From positions 1-64,000 of the forward strand of contig JBMNCQ010000074.1 of assembly GCA_049366715.1 (NCBI GenBank): DNA of 64,000 bases, written 5' to 3'. The translations under genes were made by a program, and so were the position numbers. Position 1 is the stretch's first letter. Every line of letters begins with the position of its first letter. This stretch comes from JBMNCQ01 sp049366715 (GTDB lineage Bacteria; Bacillota; Peptococcia; Peptococcales; BICA1-8). The notes below the pieces were generated by a model. That model ran no database searches. It worked only from the letters and a program-made list of their open reading frames with translations, and had not been told where the DNA came from. This document shows positions 50,168 to 59,525 of the stretch, one piece after another.

Positions 50168-50710
50168 ATGTCCAGAATTGGTAAGCTTCCCGTCAATATT
50201 CCTGACGGAGTTCAAGTAAATTTAACCGACAGTGTCATGACTGTCAAAGGACCTAAGGGTGAGTTGCAAAGAGAGCTTCATAATGAAATGGAAGTTGTAG
50301 TTGAGGATAAGCGGATCGTAGTTAATCGTCCCAGCGAAAGTAACAAACATAAAGCTTTACACGGCTTAACTCGTACCCTTGTAAATAACATGGTTGAAGG
50401 TGTTACTAAGGGTTATCAGAAAAACCTGGAGTTAGTCGGGGTAGGATATAGAGCTCAACTGCAAGGTAAGAAATTAGTTCTTCAGGTTGGATATTCCCAC
50501 CCTGTGGAATTTGAATCTAGTAAAACAATCGAGATTGAAGTTCCGGCTCCCAACAAGATTATCGTTAAGGGTATTGATAAAGAGGAAGTTGGATCTCTGG
50601 CTGCTAAGATTAGAGCAGTTAGGGAGCCTGAGCCCTATAAAGGCAAAGGTATCAGGTATGAAGGTGAACGAATTAAACTTAAAGCTGGTAAAGCAGGGGC
50701 GAAAAAATAA
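50168..50710 (+). CDS. rplF: 50S ribosomal protein L6
   Basis: 180 residues near the sarcin-ricin loop. MSRIGKLPVNIPDGV and EPEPYKGKGIRYEGE are diagnostic. GGGAGGTG precedes the ATG. Confidence 0.98.
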   Translation: MSRIGKLPVNIPDGVQVNLTDSVMTVKGPKGELQRELHNEMEVVVEDKRIVVNRPSESNKHKALHGLTRTLVNNMVEGVTKGYQKNLELVGVGYRAQLQGKKLVLQVGYSHPVEFESSKTIEIEVPAPNKIIVKGIDKEEVGSLAAKIRAVREPEPYKGKGIRYEGERIKLKAGKAGAKK

Positions 50711-50752
50711 GCAGCGTATGCTCTTATTTTCGGTGAAAGGAGTGAAACAAAC

Positions 50753-51106
50753 TTGATTACTAAAACTCCCAGAAAAAAAATTCGTGCCAAAAAACACTGG
50801 AAATTAAGGAATGATATTAGCGGGACTCCTGAGAGACCTCGTTTAAGTGTTTATAGAAGCTTAAAAAACATCTATGCCCAGGTAATAGATGATGTGGCCG
50901 GTGTTACACTGGCAGCGGCTTCTTCATTAGACCTTGAAGATTATGGCGGTAATACTGATTCAGCAAAACGAGTCGGCGAGCTAATCGCGAAAAAGACTTT
51001 GGAAAAAGGAATTAACAAAGTTGTTTTCGACCGTGGCGGCAATATCTATCATGGCCGGGTTAAAGCTCTTGCCGAAGGTGCCAGAGAAGCTGGTCTCGAG
51101 TTTTAA
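50753..51106 (+). CDS. rplR: 50S ribosomal protein L18
   Basis: 117 residues; binds 5S rRNA. GTPERPRLSVYRS and FDRGGNIYHGRVKALAEGARE are diagnostic. The start is TTG at 50753, with GAAAGGAGTG upstream. Confidence 0.97.
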   Translation: MITKTPRKKIRAKKHWKLRNDISGTPERPRLSVYRSLKNIYAQVIDDVAGVTLAAASSLDLEDYGGNTDSAKRVGELIAKKTLEKGINKVVFDRGGNIYHGRVKALAEGAREAGLEF

Positions 51107-51131
51107 TCTATGGTAAAGGAGGGAAAGGTAA

Positions 51132-51632
51132 TTGGCAAGGATAGATGCAGGTAAGCTTGATTTAAGTGAAAAAGTCGTTCATATAAATCGGGTTGCTAAA
51201 GTGGTAAAAGGTGGACGCCGTTTTAGCTTTAGTGCCCTTGTTGTTGTCGGCAATAGTAATGGTATTGTCGGTGTTGGTATGGGAAAAGCCAATGAAGTGC
51301 CGGAAGCTATTCGTAAAGGCATTGAAGATGCCAAGAAGAATCTTATTGAAATTCCGGTAGTTAATTCTACAATTCCTCATGAAATAATAGGTCGCTTTGG
51401 GGCTGGAAAAGTTTTATTAAAGCCTGCCTCAGAAGGTACCGGTGTTATTGCCGGGGGGTCTGTTCGTGCGGTTGTTGAATTGGCAGGGATTAAAAATATC
51501 CTAACGAAAAACTTAGGTTCTGACTCAGCTTTAAACATCGTTAAAGCTACTTTAGAAGGTTTGGCTTCTTTAAAGAAGGCAGAATATGTTGCGAAATTAA
51601 GGGGCAAATCTTTAGAGGAAATTTTAGGTTAG
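51132..51632 (+). CDS. rpsE: 30S ribosomal protein S5
   Basis: 166 residues; important for decoding accuracy. HINRVAKVVKGGRRFSFSAL and ASEGTGVIAGGSVRAVVE are diagnostic. The start is TTG at 51132 with AAAGGAGGG upstream. Confidence 0.97.
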   Translation: MARIDAGKLDLSEKVVHINRVAKVVKGGRRFSFSALVVVGNSNGIVGVGMGKANEVPEAIRKGIEDAKKNLIEIPVVNSTIPHEIIGRFGAGKVLLKPASEGTGVIAGGSVRAVVELAGIKNILTKNLGSDSALNIVKATLEGLASLKKAEYVAKLRGKSLEEILG

Positions 51633-51642
51633 GGGGATCAAG

Positions 51643-51831
51643 ATGGCTAAGAAAATTAAAGTTACATTAGTACGAAGTGTGATCGGCAGACCTCAGCAAC
51701 AAAGAAGAGTAGTGCAAACCCTCGGCCTAAAGAAAATGAATAGTTTTGTTATTCATGAGGATACACCTGCTATCAGGGGTATGGTGAATACTGTCAGCCA
51801 TTTAGTAGAAGTTGAAGAAGTTGATGCTTAA
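51643..51831 (+). CDS. rpmD: 50S ribosomal protein L30
   Basis: 62 residues of the short bacterial form. VTLVRSVIGRPQQQRRVVQ and IRGMVNTVSHLVEV are diagnostic. GGGGGATC precedes the ATG. Confidence 0.97.
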   Translation: MAKKIKVTLVRSVIGRPQQQRRVVQTLGLKKMNSFVIHEDTPAIRGMVNTVSHLVEVEEVDA

Positions 51832-51848
51832 AACAGGAGGTGTTTTCA

Positions 51849-52295
51849 GTGAAACTCCATGAGCTAAAACCTGCAGAAGGTTCAAAGCAGACAACCAAAC
51901 GCAAGGGTAGAGGTATTGGTTCTGGCTTAGGTAAAACTGGCGGTAAAGGTCATAAAGGGCAAAAAGCTCGCTCCGGTGGCGGTAAAGGGCCATATTTTGA
52001 AGGGGGCCAGACACCCTTGCAGCGTCGTATGCCGAAAAAAGGCTTTACTAATGCCAGATTTAAAACAGAATATACCGAAGTTAATTTAACTTTGCTGGAG
52101 AGATTTGATGCTAATGCCGAAATTACACCTGAGACCTTAAAAGCAGCAGGTGTAGTAAAACAAATTAAAAACGGCGGAATCAAAGTATTAGGTAAAGGTG
52201 AAGTTACGAAACCTCTGAGTATTAAGGTTAATGCGATTAGTAAAGCTGCCCAGGAGAAGATCGAAGCGGCCGGCGGCAGAGTTGAGGTGATATAA
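51849..52295 (+). CDS. rplO: 50S ribosomal protein L15
   Basis: 148 residues; a late assembly protein with a Gly/Lys-rich N-terminus (GRGIGSGLGKTGGKGHKGQK). GTG at 51849 has AGGAGGTG upstream. The stop codon overlaps the secY start. Confidence 0.97.
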   Translation: MKLHELKPAEGSKQTTKRKGRGIGSGLGKTGGKGHKGQKARSGGGKGPYFEGGQTPLQRRMPKKGFTNARFKTEYTEVNLTLLERFDANAEITPETLKAAGVVKQIKNGGIKVLGKGEVTKPLSIKVNAISKAAQEKIEAAGGRVEVI

Positions 52296-53551
52296 TGTTA
52301 CAGGCTCTGCGTAGTGCATTAAAAATTGGAGACTTACGCAAAAAAATTACTTTTACGTTACTGATGTTTTTGATATTTCGGATTGGGGCTCATATCCCAG
52401 TCCCGGGTATGAATCTTGATGTGATTGACCAAATGGTTAAAGAAGGTCAGTTGCTGGGTTTCTTTGATGTAATATCCGGTGGTGCATTTAGAAAGTTTTC
52501 AATTTTTGCGATGAGTATTACGCCTTATATTAACGCATCGATCATTATGCAGCTGTTAACAGTAGTTGTTCCTTATCTGGAGAGGTTAGCTAAAGAAGGT
52601 GCTGAAGGCCGCAAAAAAATTGTTGAATACACCAGATATTTAACAGTTATTCTAGGTTTTATCCAGGCCATCGGTATTTCTTTCGGCTTAAGAAGTGCCT
52701 TAGTTGATTCGTCTTTTATGAGCATTGTTTTGATTGCGCTAACATTAACAGCCGGTACGGCATTCTTAATGTGGCTGGGTGAAATGATTACGGAAAAAGG
52801 TATTGGCAACGGTATCTCTTTAATTATTTTTGCCGGTATCGTATCCAGATTACCGGCTGGTTTAGCAGCAATGTATCAATATGTTAAAGCAGGAACCACC
52901 AATATTTTCGTAGTTTTATTATTTGGAGTAATTGCTTTAATTGTCATCATGGGTATCGTAGCAATTCAAGAAGGACAGCGCCGTATTCCCGTACAATATG
53001 CCAAGCGGGTTGTGGGGCGTAAGGTTTATGGCGGTCAGAGTACTCATATTCCGATCAAAGTCAATTCAGCCGGTGTTATTCCTGTAATTTTTGCGATGTC
53101 TATTTTAATGTTTCCAGGAACCATAGCTTCCTGGTTCCCGAATAACAGCTTTGCTGTCTGGGTGACCAATGTATTTAACTTTCAATCCTTTTTCTATAAC
53201 TTTTTATATGCTACATTTATTGTTTTCTTTACCTATTTTTATTCTGCCATAACATTTAACCCTATGGATGTAGCAGATAACATCAAGAAATATGGCGGAT
53301 TTATTCCAGGGTTAAGACCTGGTCGTCCGACCTCGGAATATATTGCCAGGGTTATGAATAGAATCACTTTAGTTGGTGCTATATTCCTGGCTTTAATTGC
53401 AGTTTTACCAACCCTTTTAATGACGGCTACCAAGCTGCCTGTTTATTTTGGCGGTACTGCATTGCTGATTGTAGTAGGGGTTGCCCTGGAGACTATGAAG
53501 CAACTGGAAGCAAGCTTATTAATGCGTCATTATGAAGGATTTATGAAGTAA
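52295..53551 (+). CDS. secY: Preprotein translocase subunit SecY
   Basis: The channel of the Sec translocon, 418 residues with ten membrane segments. GRRKIVEYTRYLT and the cytoplasmic RIPVQYAKRVVGRKVYGGQ loop are diagnostic. The ATG shares a base with the rplO stop codon. Partner of the SecE encoded at 26723-26941. Confidence 0.98.
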   Translation: MLQALRSALKIGDLRKKITFTLLMFLIFRIGAHIPVPGMNLDVIDQMVKEGQLLGFFDVISGGAFRKFSIFAMSITPYINASIIMQLLTVVVPYLERLAKEGAEGRKKIVEYTRYLTVILGFIQAIGISFGLRSALVDSSFMSIVLIALTLTAGTAFLMWLGEMITEKGIGNGISLIIFAGIVSRLPAGLAAMYQYVKAGTTNIFVVLLFGVIALIVIMGIVAIQEGQRRIPVQYAKRVVGRKVYGGQSTHIPIKVNSAGVIPVIFAMSILMFPGTIASWFPNNSFAVWVTNVFNFQSFFYNFLYATFIVFFTYFYSAITFNPMDVADNIKKYGGFIPGLRPGRPTSEYIARVMNRITLVGAIFLALIAVLPTLLMTATKLPVYFGGTALLIVVGVALETMKQLEASLLMRHYEGFMK

Positions 53552-53578
53552 ATAAAAAAGCCTTTGAGGAGGGATATG

Positions 53579-54226
53579 ATGAGAATTTTATTGATGGGAC
53601 CTCCAGGTGCCGGTAAAGGCACTCAGGCTGAAAAGTTAACCGCTGAACTTAATATTCCTCATATTTCCACAGGGGATATGTTTAGAAAAGCAATCAAAGA
53701 AGGAACAGAATTGGGCGTAAGAGCGAAAAGCTTTATGGACCAAGGAAAATTAGTTCCTGATGAAGTAACAATAGGAATTGTCAAAGAACGGTTATCTGAA
53801 GCTGATTGTAGAAATGGATTTTTGTTAGACGGATTTCCAAGAACGGTTCCCCAAGCAGACGCTCTGGATGAGATATTGAAGCAGCTTAATATGAATCTGG
53901 AAGCTGTAGTTAACATGAAGGTATCACGGGATGAGTTAATTGAAAGATTAACCGGACGGAGAGTTTGTAAAGCTTGTGGTGCGACTTATCATGTTATGTT
54001 TAACCCCCCTGAAAAAGAAAATGTTTGCAATAAGTGCGGTGGAGATCTATATCAAAGAAATGATGATAAGGTTGAAACTGTACAAAACAGGCTGGATGTC
54101 TATGAAGAACAAACAGCACCGTTGATCAATTACTATCAGCAAAAAAGGTTATTAAAAGAAATTAATGGTGCCCAGTCTATGGAGGATGTTTTAGCAGACA
54201 TCTTATCAGTATTGGGGAGAGACTAG
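53579..54226 (+). CDS. adk: Adenylate kinase, zinc-lid type
   Basis: It interconverts AMP, ADP and ATP. The P-loop is GPPGAGKGT at 7-15 and the lid has four cysteines, C130, C133, C150 and C153, as in Gram-positive zinc forms. ATG at 53579 follows GAGGAGGG; an ATG one codon earlier is possible. Confidence 0.97.
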   Translation: MRILLMGPPGAGKGTQAEKLTAELNIPHISTGDMFRKAIKEGTELGVRAKSFMDQGKLVPDEVTIGIVKERLSEADCRNGFLLDGFPRTVPQADALDEILKQLNMNLEAVVNMKVSRDELIERLTGRRVCKACGATYHVMFNPPEKENVCNKCGGDLYQRNDDKVETVQNRLDVYEEQTAPLINYYQQKRLLKEINGAQSMEDVLADILSVLGRD

Positions 54227-54227
54227 C

Positions 54228-54974
54228 ATGATTGTTCTTAAGTCGGAACGAGAACTTGCTTATATGCGGGATGCGGGCAAAATAGTAGCAGAGACTCACC
54301 GGGAAATGAAAAAAGCGGCTGCTCCCGGAGTTACTACGAAAGAGCTTGATCAAATAGCTGAAGACTTCATAACAAATAAAGGTGCTGTACCGGCTTTTAA
54401 AGGATATTACGGATTTCCGGCCACGATCTGTGCTTCCATTAATGAAGAGGTAGTACATGGCATTCCTGGTTTAAGGTCCTTGGAAACTGGTGATATTATA
54501 AGTATTGACATTGGTGCGGTAATTAATGGTTATTATGGAGATGCAGCTGTTACGCTCCCCATAGGTGAGGTTTCTGAAGATGCTGCTCATTTATTAGAAG
54601 TAACTGAACAGTGTTTATATACAGGGATTGAACAGGTAAAAGTGGACAACAGGCTTACTGATATATCCCATGCAATACAGACTTATGTTGAAAATAATGG
54701 ATATTCTGTGGTCAGAGATTATGTTGGACATGGTATTGGGACTAAAATGCATGAGGAACCACAAGTGCCTAACTTCGGAATGCCTGGACGAGGACCGCGC
54801 TTAAAACCGGGTATGTGTTTGGCGATAGAGCCAATGGTAAATATGGGGACTTATGAAGTACAAACCTTATTAGATAACTGGACTGTTGTTACTAAGGATA
54901 AAAAACTATCGGCCCATTTTGAACATTCGGTTGCTGTTACCGAAAAAGGTCCTTTAATCCTAACTGAATTATAA
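54228..54974 (+). CDS. map: Methionine aminopeptidase, type I
   Basis: Removes the N-terminal methionine; 248 residues. The metal-binding pattern is complete: SIDIGAVINGYYGDAA, GHGIGTKMHEEP, AIEPM and FEHSVAVTE. It starts two bases after the adk stop codon. Confidence 0.97.
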   Translation: MIVLKSERELAYMRDAGKIVAETHREMKKAAAPGVTTKELDQIAEDFITNKGAVPAFKGYYGFPATICASINEEVVHGIPGLRSLETGDIISIDIGAVINGYYGDAAVTLPIGEVSEDAAHLLEVTEQCLYTGIEQVKVDNRLTDISHAIQTYVENNGYSVVRDYVGHGIGTKMHEEPQVPNFGMPGRGPRLKPGMCLAIEPMVNMGTYEVQTLLDNWTVVTKDKKLSAHFEHSVAVTEKGPLILTEL

Positions 54975-54985
54975 GGTGATAGTAT

Positions 54986-55270
54986 ATGTCAACAAGGGAG
55001 ATTAAAAAAGGTCAACTAGTTAAGTCAAGAGCCGGCAGGGATAAAGATGTTTTTTATCTTGTCTATAATTGGGATGCTGAATTTGTTTATGTTGTTGATG
55101 GTGAGAAGCGGCGGATTCAAAATCCCAAGAAGAAGAATATCAGGCATTTATGGTATACTGACAGAGTAGCCGGTGAGTTGACCGATAAGCTGGATAATGG
55201 CTTAAAGGTAACAAATGCCGATATCAGGGAAGCTCTTGAAAAATTGCTGCCTAAGGTTGACATAGAATAA
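54986..55270 (+). CDS. KOW-domain RNA-binding protein (L14e-like)
   Basis: A 94-residue protein. It starts IKKGQLVKSRAGRDKDVFYLV, a KOW-type motif, then a basic KRRIQNPKKKNIRHLW stretch. Proteins like it are found between map and infA in many clostridia and resemble eukaryotic and archaeal L14e; the function is not established. The ribosome binding site is weak (GGTGATAG), which suggests coupling to map. Confidence 0.85.
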   Translation: MSTREIKKGQLVKSRAGRDKDVFYLVYNWDAEFVYVVDGEKRRIQNPKKKNIRHLWYTDRVAGELTDKLDNGLKVTNADIREALEKLLPKVDIE

Positions 55271-55282
55271 GGAGGTCGCAAG

Positions 55283-55498
55283 ATGTCTAAGGATGTTATT
55301 GAAGTTGAAGGTACTGTAATTGAGCCTCTTCCTAATGCTATGTTTAAGGTTGAATTAGATAATGGTCATCAAGTATTAGCCCATGTTTCAGGAAAAATAC
55401 GGATGAATTTTATTAAGATATTACCTGGAGACAAAGTTACAGTTGAACTTTCACCATACGATTTAAGCCGTGGGCGTATTACGTATCGATTCAAATAA
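55283..55498 (+). CDS. infA: Translation initiation factor IF-1
   Basis: A 71-residue OB-fold protein that occupies the A-site during initiation. DVIEVEGTVIEPLPNAMFKVEL and the DLSRGRITYRFK end are diagnostic. AAGGAGG precedes the ATG. Confidence 0.98.
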   Translation: MSKDVIEVEGTVIEPLPNAMFKVELDNGHQVLAHVSGKIRMNFIKILPGDKVTVELSPYDLSRGRITYRFK

Positions 55499-55524
55499 GA
55501 ACTTCCGATAAGGAGGGTTATAAA

Positions 55525-55638
55525 ATGAAAGTCAGAGCTTCAGTGAAGCCCATCTGCGAAAAATGTAAGATTATCAAACGCAAAGGAAAAGTCATGGTAA
55601 TTTGTGAAAATCCTAAGCATAAACAAAAACAAGGTTAG
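55525..55638 (+). CDS. rpmJ: 50S ribosomal protein L36 (zinc-binding form)
   Basis: A 37-residue protein read directly from the sequence. It begins MKVRASVKPICEKCK and has the CENPKH end, giving a CCCH zinc ribbon. AAGGAGGG precedes the ATG. It sits between infA and rpsM as usual. Confidence 0.97.
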   Translation: MKVRASVKPICEKCKIIKRKGKVMVICENPKHKQKQG

Positions 55639-55669
55639 GTGCAAATTAGGGTTATAGGAGGTGCACTAG

Positions 55670-56038
55670 ATGGCAAGGATTGCAGGTGTTGATTTACCTA
55701 GAGAAAAGAGAATAGAGATAGGACTAACTTATATTTTCGGTATTGGTAGATCATCTTCGCAAAAGATATTGGCTGAAGCAGGCGTTAATCCCGATACACG
55801 GGTTAGAGACCTTACTGAAGAAGAGGTCGCTAAGCTTAGAGAAATCATTGCAAAAATGAGAGTTGAAGGTGACCTGCGGAGAGAGATTTCTTTAAACATT
55901 AAACGTTTGGTTGAAATCGGATCATATCGTGGTGTTCGGCATCGTAAAGGGCTGCCGGTAAGGGGACAGCGTACAAAAACGAATGCCAGAACCCGTAAAG
56001 GTAAGATTAAAACCGTTGGTTCTAAACGTAAGAAATAA
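55670..56038 (+). CDS. rpsM: 30S ribosomal protein S13
   Basis: 122 residues; contacts the P-site tRNA and the 50S subunit. MARIAGVDLPREKRIEIGLTY and RGQRTKTNARTRKG are diagnostic. GGAGGTG precedes the ATG. Confidence 0.98.
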   Translation: MARIAGVDLPREKRIEIGLTYIFGIGRSSSQKILAEAGVNPDTRVRDLTEEEVAKLREIIAKMRVEGDLRREISLNIKRLVEIGSYRGVRHRKGLPVRGQRTKTNARTRKGKIKTVGSKRKK

Positions 56039-56055
56039 AGGGGTGATAAAAAAGA

Positions 56056-56454
56056 ATGGCTAAACCAAAGGCTGCTGCAGGTAGGGTTAGACGTAGGGAG
56101 CGTAAAAACGTTGAAAAGGGTGTTGCGCACATCAAGTCAACTTTTAACAATACAATTGTAACAATTACAGACCTTAACGGTAATGTAATTTCGTGGGCAA
56201 GTGCCGGTGGTGTTGGATTTAAAGGTTCTAGAAAAAGCACTCCTTTTGCTGCCCAAATGGCTGCGGAGACTGCAGCAAAGGCTGCTATGGAACACGGTAT
56301 GCGTGAAGTGGAGTGTACTGTCAAAGGACCTGGTGCTGGTAGAGAAGCAGCAATCCGTTCTTTACAAGCTGCTGGATTAGAAGTAAACATGATCAAGGAT
56401 GTTACTCCTATTCCTCATAATGGCTGCCGTCCACCAAAACGTAGAAGAGTTTAG
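56056..56454 (+). CDS. rpsK: 30S ribosomal protein S11
   Basis: 132 residues on the platform. GVAHIKSTFNNTIVTITD and KDVTPIPHNGCRPPKRRRV are diagnostic. AAGGGGTG precedes the ATG. Confidence 0.98.
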   Translation: MAKPKAAAGRVRRRERKNVEKGVAHIKSTFNNTIVTITDLNGNVISWASAGGVGFKGSRKSTPFAAQMAAETAAKAAMEHGMREVECTVKGPGAGREAAIRSLQAAGLEVNMIKDVTPIPHNGCRPPKRRRV

Positions 56455-56471
56455 GAGGTGTAATACGAGAA

Positions 56472-57098
56472 ATGGCAAGATATACAGGACCAGTTTGTCG
56501 CTTATGTCGTAGAGAAGGTATGAAATTATACTTAAAAGGCGACCGCTGCTATTCAGAAAAATGTGCTATTGATAGAAGAAACTATGCTCCTGGACAACAT
56601 GGTCAACGTCGTTCCAAGAATAGTGAGTATGGAATGCAGTTAAGGGAAAAGCAAAAGGTTCGGCGGGTTTATGGTATTTTAGAAGGTCAATTCAGAACCT
56701 ATTTTGAGAAGGCTGAGCGTCAGCAGGGAGTTACGGGCGAAAACTTATTGCGTTTGTTAGAAACCCGTTTAGACAACGTAGTTTTCCGGCTGGGTTTTGC
56801 TGATTCCAGAGCTCAGGCCAGGCAGTTTGTCCGGCATAATCATTTTACTTTAAACGGACATAAGGCTAACATACCTTCCATGCAAGTAAGAGTTGGCGAT
56901 GTAATACAATTGAAGGAAAAAAGTAAAGATTCAACGATAATCAAAGAATTGGTCGAAAATCTTGGGCAAAAGACACCCCCATCTTGGCTGGAATTAGATA
57001 AGGAGAATCTAAGTGGCAGAGTAGTTGCTTTACCAACTAGAGAAGATATCGACTTACCTGTCCAAGAACAAATGATTGTCGAATTGTACTCCCGGTAG
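56472..57098 (+). CDS. rpsD: 30S ribosomal protein S4
   Basis: 208 residues with an S4 RNA-binding domain (LDNVVFRLGFADSRAQARQF). The N-terminus has a CRLCRREGMKLYLKGDRCYSEKC-like zinc-type pattern with cysteines at 9, 12, 26 and 31. Primary 16S binder and fidelity factor. AGGAGGTG precedes the ATG. Confidence 0.97.
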   Translation: MARYTGPVCRLCRREGMKLYLKGDRCYSEKCAIDRRNYAPGQHGQRRSKNSEYGMQLREKQKVRRVYGILEGQFRTYFEKAERQQGVTGENLLRLLETRLDNVVFRLGFADSRAQARQFVRHNHFTLNGHKANIPSMQVRVGDVIQLKEKSKDSTIIKELVENLGQKTPPSWLELDKENLSGRVVALPTREDIDLPVQEQMIVELYSR

Positions 57099-57156
57099 AT
57101 GATCATTACCTGGTTGTTTTGGGGTTATGCCAGGTATGAGTAGGAGGGTCAAAGAA

Positions 57157-58104
57157 ATGATTGAAATAGAGAAGCCCAGAATAGAATGTGTAGAATCAAG
57201 TGAAGATAATACCTATGGCAAGTTTGTTGTGGAACCTTTAGAAAGGGGATATGGCACAACTTTGGGTAATTCATTACGCCGGATTTTATTATCTTCATTG
57301 CCTGGTGCGGCAGTAACATCGGTTAAAATTGATAGTGTGCTGCATGAATTTTCAACAGTCCCCGGTGTAGTAGAAGATGTGACGGATATTATCATGAATC
57401 TTAAATCATTAGCGATAAAAGTTGAAAGTGATGAACCTCAAATCGTCCGGATTGAAGCGGAAGGTGAGGGGGACGTAAAAGCTGGTGATATTAAGATTAA
57501 CAGCACTGTGGAAATCTTAAACCCGGACCTGCATATCGCGACTTTAGACAGTAGTGGCAGGTTGTATATGGATTTAGTTGTCGAACGGGGCAGGGGTTAT
57601 GTTTCTGCGGAAAAGAACAAAAAAGAAGACGATGTAATCGGCGTTATTCCGGTGGATTCCATATTTTCTCCCGTTAAAAAGGTTAACTTTGTCGTAGCGG
57701 ATACCCGTGTCGGTCAGAGGACTGATTATGATAAACTCACCTTGGAAGTTTGGACGAATGGCAGTATTAGGCCGGATGAAGCCATCAGTTTATCGGCGAA
57801 AGTCTTAAGTGACCATTTGAAAATATTTGTAGGGTTAACTGAAAATATGGGTGACGTTGAAATAATGGTTGAAAAAGAAGAAGAAGAAAAAGATAAGATC
57901 TTAGATATGACGATTGAGGAACTGGACCTGTCTGTACGTTCTTATAATTGTTTGAAGCGGGCAGGTATTAATACTGTGTATGAATTAACACAAAAGACCG
58001 AAGAGGATATGATGAAGGTCAGAAACCTTGGTAAGAAATCATTGGAAGAAGTCGAGCACAAAATGAAAGCTCTTGGCTTAAATTTAAAATCCTCTGAAGA
58101 ATGA
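57157..58104 (+). CDS. rpoA: DNA-directed RNA polymerase subunit alpha
   Basis: 315 residues. The N-terminal dimer domain has GYGTTLGNSLRRILLSSLPG. The C-terminal domain, which contacts UP elements and activators, has LDLSVRSYNCLKRAGINTV. ATG at 57157 follows TAGGAGGG; an in-frame ATG at 57127 is upstream of that site. Confidence 0.98.
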   Translation: MIEIEKPRIECVESSEDNTYGKFVVEPLERGYGTTLGNSLRRILLSSLPGAAVTSVKIDSVLHEFSTVPGVVEDVTDIIMNLKSLAIKVESDEPQIVRIEAEGEGDVKAGDIKINSTVEILNPDLHIATLDSSGRLYMDLVVERGRGYVSAEKNKKEDDVIGVIPVDSIFSPVKKVNFVVADTRVGQRTDYDKLTLEVWTNGSIRPDEAISLSAKVLSDHLKIFVGLTENMGDVEIMVEKEEEEKDKILDMTIEELDLSVRSYNCLKRAGINTVYELTQKTEEDMMKVRNLGKKSLEEVEHKMKALGLNLKSSEE

Positions 58105-58144
58105 TTGGACCTGACTACCTTGGTAAGTAAAGGAGGTTGATGAT

Positions 58145-58486
58145 ATGGGCTATCGAAAGCTCCGTCGTACTAGTACTCAGCGTAGGGCGATGTTAAGAAA
58201 TATGGCTACTTCTTTACTAAAAAACGGAAGAGTTGAAACCACAGAGCCTAAAGCTAAAGAAGTAAGGAGAGTAACGGATAAAATGATTACTCTCGGTAAA
58301 CGTGGGGATTTACACGCCCGCAGACAGGCATTATCCTACTTAGTGGATGAAACTGTTGTAAAAGAGCTATTTGAGACAATTGCACCTAAATATGCCGAGC
58401 GGCAAGGTGGATATACAAGAGTCCTGAAATTAGGACCACGTCGTGGTGATTCCGCTCCCATGGCTGTTGTGGAACTGGTAGAATAG
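58145..58486 (+). CDS. rplQ: 50S ribosomal protein L17
   Basis: 113 residues; the last ribosomal gene of the alpha operon. RKLRRTSTQRRAMLRNMATSL is nearly invariant. GGAGGTTGATG provides the start. No terminator is visible in the 214-base gap before ecfA1, so read-through into the ECF genes is likely. Confidence 0.98.
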   Translation: MGYRKLRRTSTQRRAMLRNMATSLLKNGRVETTEPKAKEVRRVTDKMITLGKRGDLHARRQALSYLVDETVVKELFETIAPKYAERQGGYTRVLKLGPRRGDSAPMAVVELVE

Positions 58487-58700
58487 AAGCAATTTAGAGG
58501 TCAGGATCGTATTCCTGGCTTCTCTAGTTTAGAAGAGAAAAGAGTAAGTTAGTTGAGTAGTGAAGCAGTGGTGCCTATCTTAAGGCTGCGGTAAAAAAAC
58601 AAAAGAAGCCGATTTCTAGTGATATTTTAGGATTACCACTGTGAACTGGAGAACTGAAATACTTGCAAGCAGGTACTTCATTAGAATAGGGTGAGAGAGC

Positions 58701-59525
58701 ATGATAGAGGTAAGAAATCTGGTTCATAAATATAAGGCTGGCAATGATCAAGAAATTGCAGCAGTTAATAACCTTAACTTAGATATTCATGATGGAGAGT
58801 TTGTTGCTGTACTCGGGCATAATGGTTCCGGTAAATCAACGCTAGCCAAACATCTTAATGCCTTACTCCTCCCCACGGGGGGCAATGTGGTTGTGAATGG
58901 CATTGATACCCGGGATAATGAGAAACTGTGGGAAATAAGACAGCAGGTCGGGATGGTATTTCAAAATCCTGATAATCAGTTGATTGCCACTACTGTTGAA
59001 GAAGATGTAGCTTTTGGCCCCGAAAATCTAGGAATCCCTCCGGTAAAAATCAGGCAGAGGGTTGACGAGTCCTTGGATTTAGTGGGCATGACTGAATTTA
59101 AAACGCGGGCCCCTCATCTCTTATCAGGAGGACAGAAGCAGAGAGTGGCTATTGCCGGAATAATTGCCATGCGTCCCCGGTATCTTGTCCTTGATGAGCC
59201 TACCGCCATGCTGGACCCTTCAGGAAGAGAAGAAGTAATGAATACGATTCGAAAGCTTAATAAAGAGGAAGGGCTGGCAATTGTTCATATAACCCATTTT
59301 ATGGAGGAAGCAGTTTTTGCCGACCGGGTTGTGGTTATGGAAGCAGGTGAAATCGTCCTGCAAGGGAAACCCAGGGAAGTTTTTACTCAGGTCTCCGTAT
59401 TAAAAGATTTAGGTCTTGATGTGCCGCCCATTACAGAATTGGCCTTCCTCTTAAACAAGGAAATTCCGCAATTCCCCAAAGACATCATGACAGTTGACGA
59501 AATGGTGGTGACATTATGCCCATAG
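58701..59525 (+). CDS. ecfA1: ECF transporter ATPase, EcfA1
   Basis: An ABC ATPase of the shared energy module for vitamin and metal uptake; 274 residues. Walker A GHNGSGKST is at 39-47, the signature LSGGQKQR at 141-148 and Walker B near 162-167 (LVLDEP). It works with EcfA2 and EcfT, which follow. No S-component gene is adjacent, as expected of a shared group II module. Confidence 0.95.
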   Translation: MIEVRNLVHKYKAGNDQEIAAVNNLNLDIHDGEFVAVLGHNGSGKSTLAKHLNALLLPTGGNVVVNGIDTRDNEKLWEIRQQVGMVFQNPDNQLIATTVEEDVAFGPENLGIPPVKIRQRVDESLDLVGMTEFKTRAPHLLSGGQKQRVAIAGIIAMRPRYLVLDEPTAMLDPSGREEVMNTIRKLNKEEGLAIVHITHFMEEAVFADRVVVMEAGEIVLQGKPREVFTQVSVLKDLGLDVPPITELAFLLNKEIPQFPKDIMTVDEMVVTLCP